A stretch of 64,000 bases of DNA from Shinisaurus crocodilurus (taxonomy: Eukaryota; Chordata; Lepidosauria; Squamata; Shinisauridae): contig CM037877.1 in NCBI GenBank assembly GCA_021292165.1, positions 300,158,726 through 300,222,725 on the forward strand. Reading direction: 5' to 3'. The position numbers and the translations under genes were made by a program. Shown piece after piece: positions 1-9,679 of the stretch. Each line of letters begins with the position of its first letter. Within the stretch, counting starts at the first letter, position 1. The notes beneath the pieces were generated by a model. It made no database searches, was not told where the DNA came from, and saw only the letters and a list, made by a program, of their open reading frames with translations.

Positions 1-575
1 ATTTTTCCTGATGTTTAGGTGGAATCTAGGTTCCTGTAACTTGAGCCCATTATTCAGTGTCCTGCAAACTGGGATGATCGAGAAGAGATCCTGGCCCTCC
101 TCTGTGTGACATCCCTTCAAGTACTGGAAGAGTGCGATCATATCTCCCCTCAGTCTCCTCTTCTGAAGGCTAAACATGCCCAGTTCTTTCAGTCTCTCCT
201 CATAGGGCCTTGTTTCCAGTCCCTTTATCATCCTTGTTGCCCTCCTCTGAACCCTCTCCAGTTTGTCTATGTCCTCCTTAAAGTGAGGTGCCCAGAACTG
301 GACGCAGTACTCAAGATGAGGCCTAACCAGTGCCGAGTAAAGGGGAATTATCACTTCCCGCAATTTGGAAGCTATACTTCTATTAATACAGCCCAAAATT
401 GCATTTGCCTTCTTTGCAGCCACGTCGCATTGCTGGCTCATATTCAGTTTGTGATCTACCACAATTCCAAGATCCTTCTCACTTGTAGTATTGTTGAGCC
501 AAGTGTCCCCCATTCTGTAACTCTGCATTTGGTTTCCTCTGCCTAGGTGCAGCACTCGGCATTTATCCGAGTCGG
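1..575 (-). mobile_element. CR1-type LINE fragment, continues past left edge
   Basis: The reverse strand encodes the carboxyl end of a CR1 reverse transcriptase, including the phrase [13 protein letters not shown] typical of the CR1 ORF2 tail. The same segment recurs at 13,166-13,576 (minus) and 30,835-31,445 (plus), which confirms that it is repetitive. The copy runs off the left edge, so its 3' end is not visible. The plus-strand open frames over it are antisense shadows. Confidence 0.8.
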
Positions 576-847
576 GCGGCCCACAAAGCGTGCCTTTCCC
601 CACGATGACTCACCACTCTGGCCCAAAGTTCAGCGTCTCCGCTGCCATCCTACCGCCACTCCGTGCCTGCTCTCTCGCTGGGTCTTGTTCCTTCTCTTCC
701 CCAATGACCTAGGAGAGGCAGAGAAGAGTCAAGGCCACCCACAGCAAGAGGTTTTCCAACTAAAGCTACTGCACCTGAATTACCACTGCAAACAAAGGGG
801 GAAGGAGAAGCAACCCCCTCCCGGCAGCATCCCAGAGTTCTCTACAG

Positions 848-1167
848 CAGGGGTGGGGGAACTTCGGGGTGGGCCCCACCACCAACACTGCCCCCCCCCT
901 TTCCCACAACCAATCATTTTTGGTTTCCCGACTTTTATGCACATACACCCCAAATTCTGGAAGGCTGAAATGCCTCTCCTATGGCTTACTTACTAAGAGT
1001 GAGAGCTTTATGCTAAAATATGCTGACATTTTTGTAAGCAACAATGTGCTGGTATTTTTTTGTATTCCCCCCCCCCCGTTTGCCCCCCCCCCCCCCCGAA
1101 TGTGGCCCTCAAGAGATTCTCCAAAATTGACTCTGGCCCTTTGGCTGAAAGAGGTTCCCCACGCCTG
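848..1167. mobile_element. hAT-type miniature element, 320 bp
   Basis: The element begins CAGGGGTGGGGGAAC and ends with the imperfect inverse, GTTCCCCACGCCTG. The flanking 8-mers are CTCTACAG on the left and CTCTGGAG on the right (6 of 8 match), consistent with an old hAT target duplication. The interior contains long poly-C runs, where the assembly may be unreliable. It has no transposase. Confidence 0.7.
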
Positions 1168-1887
1168 CTCTGGAGAATGCATCCTGGAGATTCCAAGAGA
1201 CTGGGATTCGGGGGAGGAGAAAAAGAAGCAGAGCCCGGCTGCTAGGAACAAAAGGGTGTTTTTTAAGCATGCTGCCCACCTATGTTATAGCTTAAGAATT
1301 CGCCCTGGATCTCTCCTTCCAGCTGGGAGGCTGGTTTCAACAGCTGGAAACCTGCAAAAGAGGAAAGACCAACATGTGGCAGGTTGAGACCACAAACTTA
1401 ACACTTAAACCAAAGGGCTGGAAACACGTTGCCTGCAAGTTTGCTGCTGGTGCCCAGGAATCTCACTCAGCTGGACAAGCCGGGCACCTGCAGATGTCTT
1501 ACTCGCGGCTCTTCTCTGCAGTATGCGCAGCCTTTCATGACTGGGGGCAACCCAAACTGCACAGGCCTGGCAGAGTAGGCTCCGCCTTGTGCCAGAAGTG
1601 CCCATGTTTCTTGGTCCTGGTTCTCGCCAAGACAACGATGCCAGCCCTCCTGGCAGCCACACTGGGAGCTCACAGCTTCCCTTGCATCTGCTGAGAAGTC
1701 TTTTTTTATGCCATTCGTTTTACTCTTGAGTAGTTTCTCATTTGTTAAGATACATATATTTTGTTTATTTGTGAGGGGCCTGGAGCATGGTTTCAGCATA
1801 GGAAGGCATGGTAAAGATACCAAAATAAATTGAGAACCACGACCTCCTGGCAAGTACAAAATATCCTTACCGTACCTTTTTTTAAAC

Positions 1888-2008
1888 CAGCCTTCCCCAA
1901 CCCGGAGCCCTCCAGATGTGTTGGACTTCAGCTCCCAGCTATGCTGGCTGGGGGATGCTGCGAGTTGTAGTCCAAAACATCTGGAGGGCTCCGGGTTGGG
2001 GAAGGCTG
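1888..2008. mobile_element. Palindromic hAT-type MITE, 121 bp
   Basis: The sequence is a near-complete hairpin. CAGCCTTCCCCAACCCGGAG at the left is matched by its reverse complement at the right, around a loop containing the phrase 'agctatgctggctggg'. The flanks TTTTAAAC and ATTTAAAC agree at 7 of 8 bases, as expected for a hAT insertion. Relatives of this family recur as fragments near 2,940-3,040, 3,815-3,925, 8,205-8,305, 13,640-13,715, 28,890-28,990, 31,480-31,560 and 36,595-36,670, and inside the zonadhesin cassette introns. Confidence 0.75.
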
Positions 2009-2244
2009 ATTTAAACCTGTTTTGCCTTCTTTGCCCTCCCACCCTTTAGGTCAAGAACTCAAAAGCGGGTCAGACATTTGCCCCACATGCATGGCCCACA
2101 CTCCCTTTGGTTCTTATTACCCCAACTGATGAGGTTGTCCATTCATCACCCAATGTCATTTCTAGATCCATATCCATCTCGCAAAGCTTCATAACATACT
2201 AGTTCTCCCTCCCCAAAGACAAAGGTCCCCTTCACGCCCCCACT

Positions 2245-2727
2245 TCACGTTTTCAATGGCTCTTTTTGCCACAGCGTCGTGCCCACAGCGGAGTTCCTGG
2301 AGAGCGAAAGGATATGCCTCGGAGCACAAGTGAAACCCCAGTTCCAGACTCTGCATTTGCAAGAGGACCTTTTGGCAGGCTGGGAACTGATGTCGGAGGG
2401 AGCGATGTGAGAAGGGGGGTCAGAGAGCCTCCCCAAAAAACAAAGCCACTGTTCTGGATCGAGGAAAGGATGCTCACCCCCAACGGCAGCCCCCGCAACG
2501 CCCCACTCCCTTGCAAGTGGCCGAGAAGGGGGTGGCAAGGCAGGCAGAGAGAGCAGCAGTAGGAAGGGGAGGAAGAGTCGGCCTCCTCCTCCGGCGTGAG
2601 CAGTGCCAGTGAAGCAGCTCCCAGAGCTCCCGGTCCGGTTGGAGGCCACAGGCGATTTCCCAGAAGGCTGCTTGGTCTTGGCCCCCACGACAGAGCCCAC
2701 CGGCTCAATTCACATTGGAGAAACTCT
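2245..2727 (-). other. Possible minus-strand terminal exon, unproven
   Basis: Reading the reverse strand, a good 3' splice site (pyrimidine-rich run ending in CTTCCAG) lies just above 2,727. Two frames hit a stop within 20 bases and the third stays open to about 2,253. This could be the last, mostly untranslated exon of a gene transcribed leftward, or chance. The open frame is low-complexity and matches no family I recognise. The rest of 2,010-3,600 is single-copy-looking sequence plus a MITE fragment near 2,940-3,040. Confidence 0.15.
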
Positions 2728-3619
2728 CTGGAAGAGACAAGACAGCAGTTAGAAGCGCGGCACCCCAGGGGGCAATTTGTGCTCGGACACGGGGACACAC
2801 ACACGTATACGTTCCTCCTACCTGAAAGGGCGAACCCAGCTGCACACGAGCCATCTCCTGCCCCCCCAGAGAAGGCAGTTATTAGCTCGGGGTTACCCTG
2901 GTTTTCAGTTAATGTGTCAAAAGTAGCAGTGGTGCCTGAGCACCACTGAATATTGGCCAGCATCCCCCAAACATCTATGCCGGCTGGGGAATGCTGGGAG
3001 CTATAGTCCAACACTTCTGGAGGGCACCCAAGTGGAGGTGGCTGTTTTAAGATGTTAAGCACTGCCAAGGAAGCGATCCTACACTGCTCGGGGGACTAAA
3101 GAAAGCCTGGACAGCAGACAAACACAGGCATACACAGCACTCCCAACTTCTGCCCTGGGTGACTGGCCTAACCGCCCCCTTGCCTTGGTCACTGCTGGGC
3201 CATCCACACGGGCCTTCTTCATGCTCCCTGGTTTTGTAGAAAACCTCCAGTAGGAACTGCCTGCAAAAGACTCCCTAAATCTGCCTGTTGAGGACTCTGG
3301 AGAAAGTGGGGCAGGAGACGCTTTTCTCCCTCTCCCACAAAATACCAGAACTAAGGAACAGCCTGTGAAGCTGATGGGCCGTAGGATCCAGGAGCGGTGG
3401 TGGAAGTTCTTCACAGAACACAGTCTTGGTTTATGGAAATTGCTGCATCGCCATTAGCTCAGACAGCTTAAAAGGGGGATTACACAAGTTCGTGGAGGAG
3501 GAGGAAGAGGAGAACTCCATCAACAGCCCTTAGCTGGGATATTTATTTGCATTCTACTTTTATCACACCCTTCCCCAGGGCAGCGTCCATGTTTCTCTCC
3601 CCAACAACGGGGGTGCTTC

Positions 3620-4770
3620 TTGACCTTCAACGCCCTCTGCTTCACTTGCCTTCCTTTATGCCCCGCCTCTCCGCGGTCCCATCCTGAGATGGTTCCCTTC
3701 CCATGCGCCAGTGCGTCCACCAGGGGAAACCTTTCCTCTGCTTTCTCCCTTTGCAATCGGGCCTCTCTCTATCCTCGGTCCTCTGCTCTTCTATCTCCGT
3801 GCCAAGAGCGGGCAACGTGTGGCCCTCCAGATGCTTACGCGTACCACTCCCATGATCCCTCACCGCTGGCTATGCTGGCTAGGGCTGCTGGAAGCCGTGA
3901 GCCACAACATCTGTTGCCCACGGTGACCTCACCACATCCCACATCTATATGCCCACGACACCCAGCTTTCCCTTCTCTACCCCAGGATGCCCTCCCTCCC
4001 TCCCATTCTGTGTCTTCAACTGCCTCCCTGATCTTTCTGCTCGGCCGCTTGGTCGTCTCAAGCTCAACATGTCCAAGACTGAACCTCCCGCCTTTCCTCC
4101 GAGCCATGGACACGGCCGGCCGGCGGCACAGCTGAGCAGGCACAAAGCCTTGGCTTCACCTTCGACTCCTCTCTTTCCCCCCTTCGATCCATCGACATCC
4201 GGTCTGTCACCAGGCCACATCGCTCTGCCCTCTGCATGGCTGCACGAATGCGGCCCTGCCTCGCCATCCCCTTGGCTCCAACACGGCCATCCCTCACCTC
4301 AGGTGCGCAGCCTTTTCCTCTCTGGTCTCCTGCTACATCATCTTGGTCCCCTCACTTCTGCCCAGATCTCTGCTGCCAAAAGCCATCCACCTCTCTTGGT
4401 GCCCTGTTCACATGACGCCCCTCCTGAAATCCCGGCAGCGGTTTCCCCGCCACTCGCAGATCCGGCACAAGCCCTCACCTTTGCCTTCGGGGCCCTCCAC
4501 AGCCTTATCTCTCCACCCACTGCCATGTTTCTGCTCCTATATCCCAATGCACCCATCTCTGCAATCTTTCCTCCTCCAGCTCCATCATCCAAAGGCCTCC
4601 TGCTCCCTCAGAAGGTTCTGCCCTTGCTCCCTTAGTGCCCCTCCTTATGACTGGACCTGCCTCCCAGAACACCTCTGCGGCACCACTACTCTTCCTTCCC
4701 TCCTTCAAATCCCTCCTCAAAAGCCACTTTTCCTGTGAAACCTTTGGTGCAACCTCCTAGTCCTCATGCC
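3620..4770 (+). mobile_element. Decayed LINE ORF2 tail, probably L2-like
   Basis: The plus strand is C/T-rich and, across frames, keeps the order of a non-LTR reverse-transcriptase tail. There is a phrase like LNMSKTEPPAFPP, then GFTFDSSLS, then a carboxyl-terminal segment like PSFKSLLKSHFSCE. Several frameshifts and stops interrupt it. A MITE fragment lies inside at about 3,815-3,925. The clade assignment is an inference from motif order. Another origin for the pyrimidine-rich stretch is possible. Confidence 0.4.
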
Positions 4771-4776
4771 TCAATG

Positions 4777-4850
4777 CAGCCTTCCTCAACCAGGTGTCCT
4801 CCAGATGTGTTGGACTACACATCTGGAGGACACCAGGTTGGGGAAGGTTG
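4777..4850. mobile_element. Short palindromic MITE, 74 bp
   Basis: This is a reduced hairpin copy of the family seen at 1,888-2,008. The left arm CAGCCTTCCTCAACCAGGTG faces its near reverse complement, with almost no loop. The flanking 8-mers CCTCAATG and CCTTACTG agree at 6 positions. Confidence 0.65.
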
Positions 4851-5039
4851 CCTTACTGCAACTGAGCGTAAGTGCATGCAACCGAAATAAAACACCTGTC
4901 CTTCCCTTGTTGACCTCGGCTCCACTACTCCACTGCCTCCCCTCTGTCAAATTATGGACTGTAAGCCCCTTGGGGCAGGAACCTGTCCTCTTGTACTCTA
5001 CCAAGCACCATGCACAGTCGTGGCGCATCTTCTAAGAGC

Positions 5040-6134
5040 GATCGACTGATCCAAGGTCATCAGTGAGCTTCATGGCCGAGTGGGGGATGTGAGCCCTGCT
5101 CTCCACATTCCTCGTCGGGCACTCTGAGAATGGAACCTCCGCATTCAGGGGCCGGGGGACCTCCGAGCATCAGCAGGAGAGGGCCGGTGCCTGTGTGCTC
5201 TGCTGGTACGCTCCCATCTGCGTGCCGACCAGCTGGGACAGGCAATCCCTCTGCAGCACTTGCCCATATCTGAGACACCAGAACAGAAAGCACCCCTCCC
5301 CAACCCCTCCCACAGAACTGGAACTCTCTAGGAACCTTAAAATAAAATATGGGATGGGCTCTCTCAAGCACCTGCAGAACGAAAGAAGATGCAAATCAAG
5401 AGAGTAGCTGACCTTACCACCTCACCAAGACGATACGGAACATTCAGACCTGGGCAATACAGCGCTTAGGTGTAACATTAACAGAACATACGAGGAGCAA
5501 AAGCCTTATTATTTTGTCCTCTCGCAAGCAAGGGACATTTTTATTAGTGTACCAGGAGAGTTGTGTGGTGTGTGTTAAATTCCTCCCTCCCTCGCAAGGC
5601 AAAAGGCCAGAGGAATAGATTATCCTGGGCCTGGGAGGTCAGACCGTCTGGCTGCTTGCAGTGTTTCAAAATAAGAGTCAATCCCAGATTCTGCACAGTA
5701 AAGTAGAAAGCAAGGAGAGGCTCTGATTGGTCAACTTCCTACACAGGTGTGTCAAGAATTTCCTCCCATGAGATCTCACTCTCATCCCAGGGTGAGCAAC
5801 AGGACCCAGGAGTCCTGGCAGCCATCACCCTTTTTTCTGACCTGCTCGACCTTCCCTCCCACCTGCTCTAAACCGACTCAACTTCCATCACAGAGCTGAC
5901 AATAGAACCCAGGAGTCCTGCTCTTCTGGAAATTGTAAAATGAGAGAGAGAGAGAGAGAGAGAAAGACTGAGTATTAATCATCCGTGGCTGCTCTAGGTT
6001 TTGTAGGTGGAGTCCTAGAAGAGAACCCTGAGCTGGAACAAGAATAACTAAAAAGGCCAGGGGGCACCACAGATCTCAGTCTCAACAGGAGCTTATAATG
6101 TAGTGCTGCAGCAAAAGAGGCTGATGCTATATGC
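5040..6134. other. Non-coding stretch with SINE scrap and GA microsatellite
   Basis: A short minus-strand SINE fragment lies at about 5,050-5,105, with the inverse of 'catgaaactcactgg'-type sequence. A (GA)n run lies at 5,941-5,964. A possible minus-strand splice acceptor occurs near 5,383, but no coding frame supports it. I see nothing else identifiable. Confidence 0.4.
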
Positions 6135-6687
6135 CAGTGATGGCGAACCTTTTTGAGCCCAAGTGCCCAAACTGCAACACAAAACCAACTTATTTATTTC
6201 AAAGTGCCAACACTGCAATTAAACCTGAATACCGAAGTTTTAGTTTTAGAAAAACAACTCATACAGTTGTCCAAACTAATTAACATCTTTTGTCTTTAAA
6301 GAAAAACACAATTTTGCACAATTACCGGTAATGTGATTTTTGCTATTGCATGCATGCTGATAATTTGTCAAACTTTGGCTCATACTCCGTTAGTTTGAGA
6401 GCAACACATGCAGCACTCAGGTCAACTGTTAGGGCTTTACATCCAAGCCATGCTCTGTGCATCATTCTTCAAAATCTTTTAAATGTGATAACAATGTAGA
6501 AAAGAATTCTGTAACAGGAATTCTAGAATAAAATCATTCTGTTCCACACTGTGAGAAAGAACAAGATCATTAGTATTTTCCAGAAGGGGACGGTCTTTTC
6601 GTGATCTGGTGACCAAAGGCTCAAGTGCCCACAGAGAGGTCCCTGTGTGCCAGCTGTGGCACCCGTGCCATAGGTTCGCCATCACTG
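6135..6687. mobile_element. hAT element, 553 bp, perfect 8-bp target duplication
   Basis: The terminal inverted repeats are CAGTGATGGCGAACC at the left and its reverse complement at the right. The flanks are identical 8-mers, CTATATGC at 6,127-6,134 and 6,688-6,695, the diagnostic mark of a hAT insertion. The reverse strand of the interior has phrases that could come from the end of a transposase, but no intact frame, so the copy is non-autonomous. The perfect duplication suggests moderate age or less. Confidence 0.9.
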
Positions 6688-6695
6688 CTATATGC

Positions 6696-7526
6696 ATTGA
6701 AACAACACAAGAACTACGGTACTTCCATCTGACTTGGCAGCAGGGAGGCTTTACAAGAGAGTAACACACACGCCCTTTAAATCACAAATGATTAATAGGA
6801 AGTTTTTCTGTGGGAAAGGAGGCAAGTAACGTCTGCTGCCTGCTGCACAAAAGCTGCGACTCCATCAAAGGCCTGCTTATGACCAGGTTGGCTATGACAA
6901 GAGATGAGCGCCCTTGAGCAGGTGGTCCTTCGAACCAGCCAAGCAAAGTGGTTCTTATGGATGGCAAAATTATAAGGAGGTTGAAAGCAAGATGACCAGA
7001 ACTTTTAAGACTAGAAGGCGGGATATATATGCTCTAAAAAATAACAAAAAATAAGCTCATAATGTTTATCGGTCCCTGTGGCTTCTATGACTACATATCA
7101 AGATTTGGGACACACAGGCAACCGTCGTATGGCATTTGCCATTCACAGAAAGGGCGCTCAACCTGCATCTACGTTACTTGGCACGCACACACCCTGGCAG
7201 GGATGCAGTTCTGGACACACAAGAGACCCAATGTGGAAAACCGACCTACTGGATGATGATGGGGGGGGGAGCGGGGGGAGACCCAGGCTCTGCTCTGAAG
7301 CCTCTATAAACAGCCTCACAGGTAAAGGGCCCATGAATTTTCATTGGGCAAAAGCCTCCTTCCTTAAAGAGACAGAGATGGGGTCCGTATATAGCCACGC
7401 AGGCCGAGGTTCAATGGGGTGTAAACCAGGTCCACCAAGCAAGAACCAAGGAGAAAATTAAAGAGGAGAATGCAAGGCACAGCACAAGATCTGCATTTGC
7501 TGGAGCAGCTAAGGGGAATCCAGGTC
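6696..7526. other. No recognisable gene
   Basis: This is single-copy-looking, A/T-moderate sequence with a G-run at 7,260-7,268. Open frames on both strands are short and of random composition. I found no splice-bounded exon. Confidence 0.4.
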
Positions 7527-7622
7527 AGAGATGCTTTGACCTGGATTCCTGCATTGAGCAGGGGGTTGGACTCGATGGCCTTGTAGGCCCCTTCCAACTC
7601 TACTTTTCTATGATTCTATGAC
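7527..7622 (+). mobile_element. CR1 3'-end fragment
   Basis: This carries the characteristic CR1 tail: a 'gagcagggggttggactcga' core followed by 'ccttccaactc' and the terminal TTCTATGATTCTATGA repeat. It is heavily 5'-truncated. Confidence 0.85.
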
Positions 7623-7964
7623 TACTACACAAGTGAGAAAGCAAAGACTACGAATTCCAGGAGAGTCACTGCACACACCTGCTGTAGCAAAGGTGACGGG
7701 CAGAATCCCCTGCTGCGCCCTCAAGACCCACCGAAGTAGCACAGCCTGAGCTTTCCCAGGCAGGGGCAGACACCGAGGGTGCTGGGGAACCAGACTTCAA
7801 GGATAGCAAGAGAGTCACGCAGGATCACACAGGTAACAGCTCCCAATCCTCCAACTGCCCCTTGAATTCCAAGTATAAGGACTGACCAAAGGATGCCTTT
7901 TCCTCAGAGAGCAAACACTGAGGGCAGTTCACAAAGAGCAACCTGCAGACTGGGAACATGGGCG

Positions 7965-8098
7965 GGAGGGTGCTGTTGCACTCATGTCCTGCTACTGGGT
8001 TTCCCGTGGGCAGCTGGTTGGCCACTGTGTGAGCAGAATGCTGGACGAGATGGGCCCCGGGTCTGATCCAGCAGGGCTCTTCTTACGTTCTTACGAGA
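7965..8098 (+). mobile_element. LINE 3'-UTR repeat ending in 'tcttacgttcttacg'
   Basis: The block 'actgtgtgagcagaatgctgg', followed by 'gtctgatccagcagggctct' and the short terminal repeat, recurs in reverse at 27,322-27,520. Tail scraps are at 12,850-12,912, 35,185-35,235 and 36,300-36,365. It looks like the 3' end of a reptilian LINE. A MITE fragment follows at 8,205-8,305. Confidence 0.6.
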
Positions 8099-8499
8099 GG
8101 CAGGAGGGACAAACTACATGTTACGCAGGAGAGCAGCCATCAGCACTCCTAATGTAGTTGTTGCTGTTTCTTATATTTAGAACAGCAGGGCTGTATTGCG
8201 TTTCAGATGCTGTGGGGCTACAGTGCCCTTCATCCCCAACCATTGGTCATGCTGACTGGGGGCTGATGGGAGTTGGAGTCCAACATCTGGAAAGCCATGG
8301 GTTTAGCCTTTTCCCTGATCAAAATCACCCCGTCCTCTAAGCTACTACTGGCCCTGCTGAGGCAGAGAAGGAACAGGGACCTGGGCGGAGGTGCTGGGGG
8401 ACTGACACGCCAGGTAAGGAGAAGGGGTTTCTCCTTCGCCCTGAAGAACGGTGCTGGCCGCACTGGCTCGCCCTCTGGCCTGCTGGTGCTGTGGTTTTA

Positions 8500-9665
8500 C
8501 ATCTTGTCGAGGGGAAACTTCCCACCGGTGTGGGAATTATATATCGAACAGATGGAAAGCTTTTTAATCTCAGCAGGCTGAAAGCAAAAAGTAAGGTAAT
8601 TACAACCTCCGTCGTGGAACTTCAGTATGCTGATGATAATGTGGTCTCCGCACATTCAGAGGATGATCTCCAAACTATCCTAAATGCTTTTGCAGAAGCA
8701 TACGAAAAACTTGGTCTCTCACTTAACATCAAAAAAACCAAAGTGCTTCATCAGCAAGTGCAAGCCAATCCTTTGGTGATGCCATCTATCCAGCTTGGCG
8801 GGACAATACTGGAAAATGTCGATCATTTTCTCTATCTTGGCAGCTATCTTTCTGTTACAGCTAACATCGACAGTGAAATCCAGCATCGTCTGAGCTCCGC
8901 AAGTGCCGCATTTTCTCGAATGAAACATAGAGTGTTCGAGGATTGGGATATTTGTAAGAAAACCAAAACACTGGTTTATGAAGCCATTGTATTACCAACT
9001 TTATTGTATGCCTGCGAAACATGGACTATCTATAAACGTCACTTCCACCTCCTTGAAAGGTTTCATCAACGTTGCCTCCGGAAAATCCTGCAAATTACTT
9101 GGGAAGATAGGCGAACAAATGTCAGTGTACTGGAAGAAGCAAAGACTACCAGCATTGAAAAAATGATCCTTCAACGCCAACTTCAGTGGGCCGGTCATGT
9201 TGTTCGAATGCCTGACTGCCGTCTCCCAAAGCAGTTACTTTACTCCCAACTCAAGGATGGAAAGCGGAATATCGGTGGTCAATATAAGAGGTTTAAAGAT
9301 GTTCATAAGGCTAATCTAAAAAAATGCAATATAAACATCGAAAACTGGGAAGCTCTGGCCCATGAACGATCTAACTGGAGGTTGGCCTTTCACAAAGGTT
9401 CCATGGACTTTGAAGAAGCCCGAGTGCAAGGTGAAAGGGAGAAACGTGCTAAGCGAAAAGCACGTCAAATGAATCCTTTACAGGACCATCTTCTATCTGG
9501 TAACCTGTGTCCTCACTGTGGGAAGCTGTGTTGATCTAGAATTGGCCTCCACAGTCACTTACGGACCCATCGCTAGAGTCTACACAATCTTCTTTAGAAT
9601 TTCCTCCTTTTATCCCGGAAGACAATCTTACTCGGTCACGAGTGATCGCCTGATGATGATGGCTG
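8500..9665 (+). mobile_element. Non-LTR retrotransposon, RT carboxyl half plus zinc finger
   Basis: The frame 8,491-9,534 is open for about 347 codons. It begins near the RT catalytic box, with YADD at about residues 47-50, followed by a KKTK motif and a long connection domain ending in basic residues. It closes with a CPHCGKLC half zinc finger. A TGA then interrupts the frame, and immediately downstream the same frame encodes GLHSHLRTH, the second half of a C2H2 finger. The stop most simply arose from CGA to TGA. The 3' end is the 'tgatgatgatgg' tail. The element is 5'-truncated. A second copy of the family lies inverted at 19,525-20,375. I recognise the fold order but do not assign the clade with confidence. 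Confidence 0.85.
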
Positions 9666-9679
9666 TGGCTAGTGCAGGC

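Noticed and set aside
106..996. Plus-strand frames of 146 and 149 codons
   Set aside because: The first is antisense to a CR1 ORF2 tail; the second runs into a hAT MITE with no domain.
2253..3068. Minus-strand open frame of 271 codons
   Set aside because: It spans a MITE fragment and unrelated sequence, has no domain, and only its left part could be an exon.
6479..6769. Minus-strand 96-codon frame as a small gene
   Set aside because: It crosses the right terminal repeat of a hAT element and so is transposon plus flank.
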